Shown: positions 8,928 to 16,529 of the stretch, piece by piece
Numbering within the stretch: the first letter of the stretch is position 1
Layout: the number at the start of each line of letters is the position of its first letter
The notes under the pieces: model-generated
Told to the model about the DNA's origin: nothing
Database searches by the model: none
Seen by the model: only the letters and a program-made list of their open reading frames with translations
NCBI RefSeq assembly: GCF_023100805.1
Contig: NZ_CP095855.1
Coordinates: forward strand, 4,319,001 to 4,383,000
Origin: Chitinophaga filiformis
GTDB lineage: Bacteria; Bacteroidota; Bacteroidia; Chitinophagales; Chitinophagaceae
Length of the DNA: 64,000 nucleotides
Direction of reading: 5' to 3'
Translations under genes and position numbers: made by a program

Positions 8928-9677
8928 TTAGAATCCAATTGAATTACCACCGTCTACCGGCAATATTACCCCTGTAATATACCTTGATGCATCGGAAGCA
9001 AGGAATAGTGCTGCATCTGCCACATCTTTGGGCTGGCCCATGTGTCCCATGGGTGTTCTGCCAATGGCTTTCTGTTTCCTTTCAGGATCTGCATTCAGTG
9101 CTTTGGCCGTCATCGCAGTTTCGATGAACCCGGGAGCGATGGAATTGATGCGGATCCCTTTGGGTGATAATTCAACCGCCATGGCCCTTGTCATGCCGTC
9201 TATTGCCGTTTTACTGGCACTATATGCTATTACCCTTGGCATGCCGTATTGGGCCGCCATAGAGCTTATATTGATGATGCTACCATTGCCTTTGGGCAAC
9301 ATGTATTTCACCACTTCCCTGGAAATGGAGAATACGGAGCAAAGGTTGGTGGTGATGATCTGCTGGAACTCTTCGTCGGTGATCTCGGTAAAATCCTTCT
9401 TCATATTGATGCCGGCATTGTTTACCAGTATATCGATATGCCCGAACTGGTCAATTATTTTTTTGATGAGATCAGGAATAGAAGGCAGCTTGCTCATATC
9501 ATGGATGATGGGATAACAGAGGTCGCCCAGTTGTATTTTGGCGGCCTGCAGCTTCTTTTCATCTCTGCCCACGATCACGGTGTGAATGCCGCTGGCGACG
9601 AATTTCTCCGCGATAGCGAGTCCTATACCTGAGCCTCCGCCGGTTACTATTGCTACTCGATTGTTTGCGTTGTCCAT
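8928..9677 (-). CDS. SDR-family oxidoreductase, candidate D-fructuronate reductase
   Basis: Encodes 249 residues, a classical short-chain dehydrogenase. The NAD(P)-binding TGGGSGIG lies at 12-19, NNAG at 84-87, and the catalytic residues are N110, S137, Y150 and K154 (YSASK). The C-terminal half carries the PG and DGG signatures. It sits between a GH67 glucuronidase gene and an esterase gene, in a probable regulon with uxuA. The glucuronate route needs a fructuronate-to-mannonate reductase, and B. subtilis uses an SDR protein (YjmF/UxuB) for this step, so that role is the best guess. The SDR fold alone does not fix the substrate; a generic gluconate or glucose dehydrogenase remains possible. 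Confidence 0.85.
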   Translation of the reverse strand: MDNANNRVAIVTGGGSGIGLAIAEKFVASGIHTVIVGRDEKKLQAAKIQLGDLCYPIIHDMSKLPSIPDLIKKIIDQFGHIDILVNNAGINMKKDFTEITDEEFQQIITTNLCSVFSISREVVKYMLPKGNGSIINISSMAAQYGMPRVIAYSASKTAIDGMTRAMAVELSPKGIRINSIAPGFIETAMTAKALNADPERKQKAIGRTPMGHMGQPKDVADAALFLASDASRYITGVILPVDGGNSIGF

Positions 9678-9701
9678 AGAGGTCTGTTTATTTAATGCAT
9701 A

Positions 9702-11831
9702 TCAGTTTCCCGGTGCGTAAGGGAAGCGTTGCTGTTGATAGTATTCAAGTGTATGGTCTGGTTTTTCATAATTGGCCGGGAAGGGCATTTGGGAGAAGGT
9801 CTGGAAGTACAGCAGGCAGACATTCCTCCACCAGATGGCATCTTTATGCTGGATAGCCAGCAGCATCTGTACCTGGTGAAATCTTTCCGGGTCGATATTA
9901 TTTTTTAGCTGCTCCCATTTGTGTTGCATGGCGCCGACGGTGTCTACGCCTTCCTGGTATTTATGACAAAGCTCGTTCCAGAGGGTTCGGCCGGAATGCA
10001 TTTTATGCTGCCAGCTTACGTGGTGGAACCATAGCAGGTATTGATCACTGCAGGTATTGCTGTCGGCGTATAACTGTTGTACGGCGGTCTGGTACTGTTG
10101 TAGTGCATTGGTGCCGGAGGCTGTTCTGTCAAATCCGATACCTTTAGCATCTGCTTTATGATAATACACCGGGTCCCAGTCGGGCCGGGGGGCGTTGTTA
10201 CTCCAGGGAGCGGGGCCATAATGATGGCCGTTACCCATGATGTGATGCAGGCCGAGGGGCGTCATGTAATTCACAACCGCTTCGCGCGAGGCAAGCATGA
10301 TCTGTTTGATTGACACAACGACCGTAGGATCATTGCTGAAAGTTTGTTGAATCCATTCTGTCGCTATCTGTTCGCTGCTGAGTGTATAGTCCCATGCCAG
10401 TCGCCCGAAGGCATACCAGTTGGCCTGCCCAAACAGGTGACCTGTCCAGTTACGTTCATTACCGATATTGGATACACCGGCAATGCCTGACAGGCTATGA
10501 TCGTAGAGACTACCATCGATGACCTTTGCAACGGTGCTGTTCGGGCCTTTGGCATATGTATCTGCATTGAGCACTTCCTTAAACAGGGGCGCTTCATACA
10601 CAAGGTGCGTACCCTGACCCAGGTATTCCTGTGTGAGCTGGAATTCCATCATCAGCGGCGTTCGTGGCATAGCGCCGAACAGGGGAGAGAAGGGCTCTCT
10701 GGGCTGGAAATCGATAGGTCCGTTCTTTACCTGTACGAGTACATTCTTACGGAACTTACCATCCAGCGGGGTAAATTCAGCATAAGCCTGTTTGAACCTG
10801 TCATTCGCCTGCGGGTCGTATACAAAGGCGCGCCAGATGACGATGCCGCCGAAAGGGCTTAGGGCATCTGCCATCATATTGGCGCCGTCTGCATGGCTGC
10901 GGCCATAGCTTTGCGGGCCGGGTTGTCCTTCGCTGTTGGCCTTTACGAGAAAGCCACCGAAGTCGGGGATCAACTGGTAGATCTCTTTCGCTTTGGCCTG
11001 CCACCATTGGCGTACGCTATCGTTGAGGGGATCGGCTGTTTTCAGGTGACCTATCTCTATCGGCGCACTGAAACGGGCGCTGAGATATACTTTAATGCCA
11101 TAAGGACGGAGTACATTGGCAAGTGCAGCTACTTTCTGCAGGTAAGGCGCTGTGAGTACCGTCGCATTGGCGTTGACGTTATTCAGCACTGTACCATTGA
11201 TGCCGACAGATGCGTTGGCGCGGGCGTAGTCTGTGTAACGGTCGTCTATATAGTCGGGGAGGGTATGCCAGTTCCAGATAGATATACCGGCATATCCGCG
11301 TTCTACGTACCTGTTCAGATTATCCCAGTGATTCAATAGCCGGAGCTTCACACGGGGAGAGGATATGATATGTAAGTTTTCGATGGATTGGTGGGTTTGG
11401 ATCAGCCTTAACAGGTGAAATGCGCCGTAAAGTATATCTGTTGCCGTGTTGGCGGTGATGATCGTATTGCCGTTGGCCACGTTTGTAGTAATGAGGAACC
11501 CGTCTGCAGGTACCTGGGCGCCTTGCGGCAGTAGCTTTGATGTGGTTAATGCTTCGCGGGTACCGGCGATGATCGTGTTGCCTCCAGGCCTGCTGGTCAC
11601 GGCAATTTTGGTGTCGAGCAGGCCGTTCAAGCCCAGTTCCAGTTCTTTCTTCACTGCGTCCATGGTGGGGGATTGGCCGGCCACGTGGATGGCGGTGATT
11701 GTTTTCCTGTAGGATAGCAGGAGCTTGTTGTTGTCTATGTGGTTATAGCGAAGCCAGAGCCGGTATCCGTCTTCGGCGTGTGATAGCTGTACGAGGAATA
11801 GTGTCAACAGCAGCAGGAGTGCTTTTTTCAT
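9702..11831 (-). CDS. aguA: alpha-glucuronidase, glycoside hydrolase family 67
   Basis: Encodes 709 residues, matching GH67 length, with a signal peptide (MKKALLLLLTLFLVQLSHA). It cleaves (4-O-methyl)-glucuronic acid from the ends of xylo-oligosaccharides. The catalytic residues align by spacing with Cellvibrio GlcA67A (E292, D365, E393): here E301 (ANSEGQPGP), D374 (NGPIDFQ) and E402 (LTQEYLG), with identical gaps of 73 and 28 residues. N-terminal, barrel and C-terminal helical domains are all present. It is the first gene of a leftward operon with the SDR and esterase genes (gaps of 24 and 21 bases). A LacI-type operator-like palindrome lies 20 bases upstream of its start. Confidence 0.95.
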   Translation of the reverse strand: MKKALLLLLTLFLVQLSHAEDGYRLWLRYNHIDNNKLLLSYRKTITAIHVAGQSPTMDAVKKELELGLNGLLDTKIAVTSRPGGNTIIAGTREALTTSKLLPQGAQVPADGFLITTNVANGNTIITANTATDILYGAFHLLRLIQTHQSIENLHIISSPRVKLRLLNHWDNLNRYVERGYAGISIWNWHTLPDYIDDRYTDYARANASVGINGTVLNNVNANATVLTAPYLQKVAALANVLRPYGIKVYLSARFSAPIEIGHLKTADPLNDSVRQWWQAKAKEIYQLIPDFGGFLVKANSEGQPGPQSYGRSHADGANMMADALSPFGGIVIWRAFVYDPQANDRFKQAYAEFTPLDGKFRKNVLVQVKNGPIDFQPREPFSPLFGAMPRTPLMMEFQLTQEYLGQGTHLVYEAPLFKEVLNADTYAKGPNSTVAKVIDGSLYDHSLSGIAGVSNIGNERNWTGHLFGQANWYAFGRLAWDYTLSSEQIATEWIQQTFSNDPTVVVSIKQIMLASREAVVNYMTPLGLHHIMGNGHHYGPAPWSNNAPRPDWDPVYYHKADAKGIGFDRTASGTNALQQYQTAVQQLYADSNTCSDQYLLWFHHVSWQHKMHSGRTLWNELCHKYQEGVDTVGAMQHKWEQLKNNIDPERFHQVQMLLAIQHKDAIWWRNVCLLYFQTFSQMPFPANYEKPDHTLEYYQQQRFPYAPGN

Positions 11832-11851
11832 AACGGGGATGTTGTATAAAT

Positions 11852-11865
11852 TACAATCGGTTGCG
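11852..11865 (-). promoter_or_regulatory. LacI-type operator, copy 1 (aguA operon)
   Basis: The sequence TACAATCGGTTGCG matches, with two changes at the end, the perfect palindrome found near the lacI-type gene (13916-13929). It lies 20 bases ahead of the aguA start, where a bound repressor would block transcription. The motif is seen directly; binding is inferred. Confidence 0.6.
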
Positions 11866-11943
11866 TAAAAGTCGGGAAAAGAAATTTAATTACAAAGATT
11901 TGTTTTGTTTTCGCTTTGCCTTGGAGGATTATGTTTTGTTGTT

Positions 11944-12134
11944 TGTTTGGTTTGTTTGGGGATGTTGCTGCGGTTTCAGGTGGGACCCCGGGCTGTATCC
12001 CTCTGCGAGTCCTTGCTATTTGGCTTTATCAATCGTGTTTGGCTTTTGGATCTTTATTAAACCCCTGGTAGGTCGTATCAGCGCTCTCCAAGGGATAAGG
12101 CCCTTGGGTCTCCACCTGAAACCCTCCGCTACAT
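11944..12134 (+). repeat. ~190 bp dispersed repeat, copy 1
   Basis: Nearly the same sequence recurs in direct orientation at 15602-15791. Inside lies a perfect 12 bp terminal inverted repeat: GGTTTCAGGTGG from 11972 and CCACCTGAAACC at 12112-12123. A second hairpin CCAAGGG/CCCTTGG lies near 12089-12106. It has no believable coding content and occupies part of the 520-base gap 11832-12352. It looks like a MITE-like or structured intergenic element; no transposase gene is present. Confidence 0.75.
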
Positions 12135-12194
12135 TGGGGGATTTTGGGGTGGTTGGGCGTTCATTAATACGGAGCGCCCGCCGCAGGTGGGCGC

Positions 12195-12231
12195 GTGTTT
12201 GTAGCCCCGGGTTTCAACACGGGGTGATACC
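12195..12231 (+). repeat. short palindromic intergenic element
   Basis: CCCCG/CGGGG arms form a hairpin flanked by GTGTTTGTAG and TGATACC. Read on the minus strand, its flanks (TCACCCCG, then CGGGGCTACAAACAC) resemble the junction of the 143 bp tandem repeat near 45853-45873. A GCGCCC/GGGCGC hairpin lies just before it (near 12173-12194). These are probably members of one intergenic palindrome family. Confidence 0.45.
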
Positions 12232-12352
12232 AGGCGTACGTTGTGGTGATGGCTGTAAACCCCGATCCCGGTTATATGCGCATGTTTGTGGTCATATTGG
12301 TTCCCGCAATAGGCAAGGTGTGTTTGTACCAAATTTGTATATAAAAAAGGAT

Positions 12353-12826
12353 ATGCGTTACTTTGCAGCCCTTATGTGTGAATTGTTTACGAATTTATAT
12401 AATGCTTATTTCACCCTTGGAGGGGCTGATAAATATATCATAGGCAGGAATCTTAGAATGGTGAGTCAGTCGGAGAATGCCTATTTGCTTCACCTGGATA
12501 CCCGTGAGGTAACGTACCTGAACTGGTTTTATGGGAATCCAACCTGTGGGGTCATCAGTGATGACGAAAAATGGGTAGTAGTGGCGGGTGATTTTGAGAT
12601 AACGGTATGGGATGAAGGCGTTGTGACTACGATCGATACTAATCCCGTGTTTGATATCCGCCAGAAAGATGCGTTTACAGTCGAATTGTTAGTGAACATA
12701 CCATACCTTGACGCAGCGGTGTGGGAGTTGAATGTGGCTACTATGGAACTGCGGGAGACTGCACATTACACCACTTTCTTCAATAAGGAGTACCTCAGTA
12801 AATGTACCATCCTGTCCGGATCATAA
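12353..12826 (+). CDS. hypothetical protein, beta-propeller-like fragment
   Basis: Encodes 157 residues from the ATG at 12353. The frame runs open far upstream, but that part crosses the repeat element and reads as low-complexity noise, so I reject the longer start. The protein shows repeated short beta-strand motifs (MVSQSENAYLLHLDTREVTYLN; DEKWVVVAGDFEITVWDEG) like WD/kelch-type blades. It resembles in style the protein at 30621-31193. No signal peptide; probably cytoplasmic. It converges with the LacI-type gene, three bases apart. Function unknown. Confidence 0.6.
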   Translation: MRYFAALMCELFTNLYNAYFTLGGADKYIIGRNLRMVSQSENAYLLHLDTREVTYLNWFYGNPTCGVISDDEKWVVVAGDFEITVWDEGVVTTIDTNPVFDIRQKDAFTVELLVNIPYLDAAVWELNVATMELRETAHYTTFFNKEYLSKCTILSGS

Positions 12827-12829
12827 GGC

Positions 12830-13864
12830 TTATTTCCGCTTTCCTGAAGAAGCCCTGATAATCAGCTCAGATCTCAGTACGATCGTGTTCATATTGGTAA
12901 TGTTGGTATCGCCATTCAGATGGCTGGCGAGACCGGCGACTGCGGCCTGGCCCATGTTATAGCCGGGATAGTTGACCGTTGTAAGATTGGGTTCTATCAC
13001 CCTGCTGATAGGATCGTTGTTAAAGCCGGCAAAGGCGATGTCTTCCGGGATGTTGACGCCGGCATTCCTGAGGGCGATCATGCAATAGACGGCGGCTGTG
13101 TCGTTGGCGCAGAAGACGGCTTCCGGCCTGTCTTTGGGTTTCAGTTTCAAAAGTTGTATGGCGATATCTGTACCGCATTCTTCTGTCAGGTTGCCTGACA
13201 TAACCAGTTTCTCGTCGAAATGCAGTTTGTGGTCCTGTAAGGCCTGTTTGTAGCCTCTTAATCGTTCGGAATAAACATTCAGCAACATATTTCCTCCCAG
13301 GTGCATAATGCGTTTGTGGCCCTGCATGATAAGATGGCGGGTTACCTGGTAGGCGGCAGTGAAATTGTCTATAATGATACTGGTACTGTCAGGATGGGAG
13401 GCCACACGGTCGAAGAAGATCACGGGGATCTTCTTATTAAAGAATACGTCGAAATGCCGGACGTTCTCTGAGCTATGGGCCAGGGATACCAGCAGTCCGT
13501 CCACCCGCTTGTTGAACATTGTCATCACGTTCTCCATTTCCTTGTCTGCCTGCTCCAGTGACTGCGCAATGATCAGGTTGTAGCCTTCCTTGCTGGCCGC
13601 ATTCTCCATGCCGGCAAGTACAGAAGACATGAAACTACTATTCAGCCTTGGCACGATCACGCCCAGCGTCTGCGTCCTTTTGCTACGCAGGCTGCTGGCA
13701 AAGGTATTGGAACGATAGCCCAGCTGACGCGCCACTTCAGCAATCTTCTTCCGGGTCTTTATATTAATAGTAGGGTGATCTTTCAGCCCACGACTAACCG
13801 TCGTAGGTGAAATATTCAGAAGCCTGGCTATGTCGTATATCGTGATTTCTTTTTCTTCTGGCAT
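12830..13864 (-). CDS. LacI-family transcriptional regulator of the glucuronate block
   Basis: Encodes 344 residues, normal for LacI/GalR. The N-terminal helix-turn-helix and hinge (residues ~7-60: ITIYDIARLLNISPTTVSRG, then LGYRSNTFASSLRSKRT) are followed by a periplasmic-binding-protein-like effector domain (LGVIVPRLNSSFMSSVLAGME, FFDRVASHPDSTSIIIDN, VFCANDTAAVYCMIALRNAG). It lies between the alpha-glucuronidase operon and uxuA. A perfect palindrome sits 52 bases before its start and related sites precede aguA and uxuA, so it probably represses these genes and itself. The inducer would be a glucuronate-pathway intermediate, which is inference. Confidence 0.92.
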   Translation of the reverse strand: MPEEKEITIYDIARLLNISPTTVSRGLKDHPTINIKTRKKIAEVARQLGYRSNTFASSLRSKRTQTLGVIVPRLNSSFMSSVLAGMENAASKEGYNLIIAQSLEQADKEMENVMTMFNKRVDGLLVSLAHSSENVRHFDVFFNKKIPVIFFDRVASHPDSTSIIIDNFTAAYQVTRHLIMQGHKRIMHLGGNMLLNVYSERLRGYKQALQDHKLHFDEKLVMSGNLTEECGTDIAIQLLKLKPKDRPEAVFCANDTAAVYCMIALRNAGVNIPEDIAFAGFNNDPISRVIEPNLTTVNYPGYNMGQAAVAGLASHLNGDTNITNMNTIVLRSELIIRASSGKRK

Positions 13865-13915
13865 GACAAGAGTGTTTCCCGTGCAAATAAAAGCAGAAAT
13901 ATTTTACGATAAAAA

Positions 13916-13929
13916 TACAATCGGTTGTA
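13916..13929. promoter_or_regulatory. LacI-type operator, copy 2 (perfect palindrome)
   Basis: TACAATCGGTTGTA has perfect TACAA/TTGTA arms around a central TCGG. It lies 52 bases upstream of the lacI-type start, in the gap shared with uxuA. A TATATTCG box (13947-13954) about 20 bases to the right could be the -7 element of a rightward promoter that this site would overlap. Confidence 0.65.
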
Positions 13930-14199
13930 ATTTTATCGAAATTGCTATATTCGTTGTGTGAAAAGACTGATTTAAAGATTCCACTATGAAAGCACATTTC
14001 AAGGGTGCCACGAAATAAACGAAAGAAGGCTGGTGCCAAGGGCTTAATGAAAAACAGACAGCTCATTTCCTGCCTGCTGAAGGCTATCAGCAACCCTTTA
14101 ATGTGACTTCGTAATTATTGCAGTTCTCGTTTTTGTATCGCCCCGGGCAATGCGGTATCTTATGTGTGTAATCGATGCTGGTATTGGCTTATAGTTTAT

Positions 14200-14213
14200 T
14201 ACAACCGATTTTA
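14200..14213. promoter_or_regulatory. LacI-type operator, copy 3 (before uxuA)
   Basis: TACAACCGATTTTA is the reverse-orientation form of the same motif with one degenerate arm. It lies about 200 bases upstream of uxuA. The whole 13865-14415 gap (551 bases) holds the two operators and the hairpin below, but no gene I can support. Confidence 0.5.
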
Positions 14214-14282
14214 ATTATATTAGTCAAATACGGAAGAATGGGCAACCGGGCAACGGCAAGAAATAGTTCATAGGGTAGATAA

Positions 14283-14318
14283 AATGCCTGCGGTGTGATG
14301 CTGCAGGCATTGCATTTT
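14283..14318 (+). terminator. terminator-like hairpin in the uxuA leader
   Basis: AATGCCTGC (14283-14291) pairs with GCAGGCATT (14303-14311), followed by GCATTTTT. It lies 98 bases before the uxuA start and downstream of both operators. It may be an attenuator or the end of a small leader transcript. Confidence 0.55.
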
Positions 14319-14415
14319 TCCAGTTGTTTAATTATGTGGGTGTCAGGCGGGGCGAAAAAGCATCAGACAAAAAATATTCATTTCATTGAGAATAATACTA
14401 TAGCTAATGTTATTG

Positions 14416-15582
14416 ATGGAGAAAACAATGCGCTGGTTTGGCCCTAATGATCCGGTTAGCCTGCGCGATATCAGACAGGCAGGATGTACAGGCGTGGTAA
14501 CAGCCTTGCACCACATACCAGTAGGAGAAATATGGACAGTACCGGAGATCCTCAGACGGAAGAAAGAAATTGAAGCTGCTGGTATGGACTGGACGGTGAT
14601 TGAAAGTCTGCCGGTCAGTGAAGACATCAAGAAGCAGTCAGGTGATTATCTGCAGCATATAGGGAACTATAAACAAAGTCTGTTGAACGTCGCAAAATGC
14701 GGTCTGAAGGTGGTGACTTACAATTTTATGCCGGTGCTGGATTGGGTGAGGACAGACATTAATTACACCCTGCCCGGTGGCAGTAAGGCATTGCGTTATG
14801 AGCGCTCAGCCTTTATTGCTTTTGACCTGTTTATGCTGGAGCGGCCAGGGGCAGCGCAGGATTATACTTCCGCAGAGATCGAAGCTGCTGCAGCTTTGTT
14901 GAAAAATATGAGTGAGGGGGAGAAGGCGACGCTGTACAAGAATGCCTTACTGGGATTGCCCGGCAGTGATGTACCTTTTACTGCAGCTGAAGTGCTGTCG
15001 GCGCTGGATACTTATAAAGGTATCGATGCTGATAAGTTAAGGGAGCACCTATATTATTTTCTACGTGAAGTGGCGCCAGTAGCAGAATCTGTAGGGGTAC
15101 AGCTGGCTATTCATCCGGATGATCCACCTTTCCCGGTGTTGGGATTGCCGCGTATTTTAAGCACTGCTGATGATGTGGAGGCTTTGTTGCAGGCGGTGCC
15201 ATCGCCGGCGAACGGCTTGTGCTTTTGTACCGGGTCTTTTGGTGTAAGAAAAGACAATCATCTGCCAGAGATGGTGCGGCAGTTCGGAGATCGTATTCAC
15301 TTCGTTCACCTCCGTAATACGCAGCAGGATACAGCCGGGAATTTCTTTGAGTCTGATCACCTGGATGGAGTTGTCGATATGTATGCCGTGGTGAAGGAAT
15401 TGGTGCTGTTAATGCAGCAGAAAGGGCATAGCTTGCCTATGCGACCGGATCATGGTCACCAGATGTTAGACGATCTTACCAAAACCACCTATCCTGGTTA
15501 CTCGGCGATAGGTCGCCTGAAAGGCCTGGCGGAGCTGAGAGGTTTGGAAGTGGGGATCGCCCGCGGCCTGAGCGGACACTAG
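14416..15582 (+). CDS. uxuA: mannonate dehydratase
   Basis: Encodes 388 residues (E. coli UxuA: 394). It converts D-mannonate to 2-keto-3-deoxy-D-gluconate in glucuronate catabolism. The N-terminus MEKTMRWFGPNDPVSLRDIR and the following GVVTALHHIPVGEIW are family signatures and decide for this ATG over one nine bases upstream. Other conserved blocks are TYNFMPVLDWVRTD, LAIHPDDPPFPVLGLPRI, FCTGSFGV, HFVHLRN and the C-terminal RPDHGHQM, which contribute the metal-binding and active-site residues. Cytoplasmic. It is controlled together with the alpha-glucuronidase operon if the shared palindromes are real operators. No glucuronate isomerase gene (uxaC) lies in this window. Confidence 0.95.
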   Translation: MEKTMRWFGPNDPVSLRDIRQAGCTGVVTALHHIPVGEIWTVPEILRRKKEIEAAGMDWTVIESLPVSEDIKKQSGDYLQHIGNYKQSLLNVAKCGLKVVTYNFMPVLDWVRTDINYTLPGGSKALRYERSAFIAFDLFMLERPGAAQDYTSAEIEAAAALLKNMSEGEKATLYKNALLGLPGSDVPFTAAEVLSALDTYKGIDADKLREHLYYFLREVAPVAESVGVQLAIHPDDPPFPVLGLPRILSTADDVEALLQAVPSPANGLCFCTGSFGVRKDNHLPEMVRQFGDRIHFVHLRNTQQDTAGNFFESDHLDGVVDMYAVVKELVLLMQQKGHSLPMRPDHGHQMLDDLTKTTYPGYSAIGRLKGLAELRGLEVGIARGLSGH

Positions 15583-15601
15583 TACGACGCTTTTTTGTTT
15601 A

Positions 15602-15791
15602 TGTTTGGTTTATTGAGGATGTTGCTGCGGTTCCAGGTGGGACCCCTCGGCTGTATCCCTTTCCGAGTACCTTGCTATATAGCTTATCAATCGTGTTTGG
15701 CATTTGTGTGTTGATTAACCCCAGGTAGGTCGTATCAGCGCTCTCCAAGGGATAAGGCCCTTGGGTCTCCACCTGAACCCCTCCGCTACAT
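15602..15791 (+). repeat. ~190 bp dispersed repeat, copy 2
   Basis: This is the second, slightly diverged copy of the element at 11944-12134, in the same orientation. The inverted-repeat arms are here imperfect (GGTTCCAGGTGG from 15629, CCACCTGAACC to 15779). It fills most of the 307-base gap 15583-15889 and starts 20 bases after the uxuA stop. No coding content. Confidence 0.75.
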
Positions 15792-15889
15792 GAGGTGCTT
15801 GGAGGTAGGCAACTAATAATACAACCGCCCCCCCCAGTGGATATAACTCCAGCTGCCCTCCAGCGGATCTTAGTCATTGCAATATTTAC

Positions 15890-16114
15890 TCAACGGTAAC
15901 AATACCCGCAGGCATGATCTTTCCCCATCGCTTTTGCCTCCTGCACTGTCACAGAATCAATATTGTGTGTACATCGTTTCAAGCCCTCGCAATATCCTTT
16001 GTGGTACGAGTAACTGGTTGGGGACTTGCAGATATACACTTTTGTAAAATGCATAGCACTTAAGGAGATGGATGCAAGAAGTAATATTGAGAAGGTGTGT
16101 AGGTGTTTTTTCAT
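15890..16114 (-). CDS. small secreted Cys/His-motif protein
   Basis: Encodes 74 residues from MKKHLHTFSILLLASISLSA, a clear signal peptide; an upstream in-frame ATG lacks this feature. The mature part has KVYICKSPTSYSYHKGYCEG, then LKRCTHNI and a final CGYCYR, with a YH-x3-C-x-G-L-x2-C-x-H spacing that I know from many short Bacteroidota proteins of unknown function. It may be a metal- or disulfide-stabilised periplasmic domain. A TACATTTG box (minus strand, 16128-16135) fits the Bacteroidota -7 promoter element just upstream. Confidence 0.65.
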   Translation of the reverse strand: MKKHLHTFSILLLASISLSAMHFTKVYICKSPTSYSYHKGYCEGLKRCTHNIDSVTVQEAKAMGKDHACGYCYR

Positions 16115-16250
16115 AACGGTATATTTACAAATGTAATATAAATACTTGTCAGAATATAGCAATAGGTGTAAATATAAATATTTCTAGTTGTTAATCTTTT
16201 CCTGTTAAATCGCTTTTGTTGCACGATTATTTAGCGGCTTGTAATGCATT

Positions 16251-16529
16251 ATGAACAGCTGCCTTCGCTGTTCTTATGAGAGTAATTGCCACATTGATAA
16301 TTATTTAACGGGCAAAGACTGCAACAGCTTAGAGATGCATTTGATGGTACGTGAGGAAAATGGGAGTGTTTCGCGCCGACCAGCGCATCATTGTCCCCAT
16401 GGGATAATGTATTGGCACAATGTTTCTGAAGATGAGGTGATTCAATTGCTATCTTTTAAAACACATGTTTATGAAAAATTGTGCTGTACTCTTCTTGCTG
16501 TTAACAGGCATCCTGGCAGCCTGTTCTGA
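16251..16529 (+). CDS. possible small Cys-rich protein (doubtful)
   Basis: A 92-codon open frame in the 356-base gap before the MRJP lipoprotein. The first ~70 residues look protein-like, with CLRCSYESNC and HHCPHG clusters, but its 3' end overlaps the lipoprotein start by about 60 bases in another frame, and I recognise no family. It may be a chance frame. Confidence 0.25.
   Translation: MNSCLRCSYESNCHIDNYLTGKDCNSLEMHLMVREENGSVSRRPAHHCPHGIMYWHNVSEDEVIQLLSFKTHVYEKLCCTLLAVNRHPGSLF

Noticed and set aside
11861..12352. Upstream extension of the hypothetical protein ending at 12826, giving 321 residues
   Set aside because: The extra part translates the ~190 bp repeat and palindromes, is rich in Trp/Cys/Arg without pattern, and the chain becomes protein-like only after the ATG at 12353.
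14047..14106. Short open frames (up to 19 codons) between the LacI-type gene and uxuA as leader peptides
   Set aside because: There is no codon pattern, no ribosome-binding context and no link with the hairpin at 14283; length is within chance.
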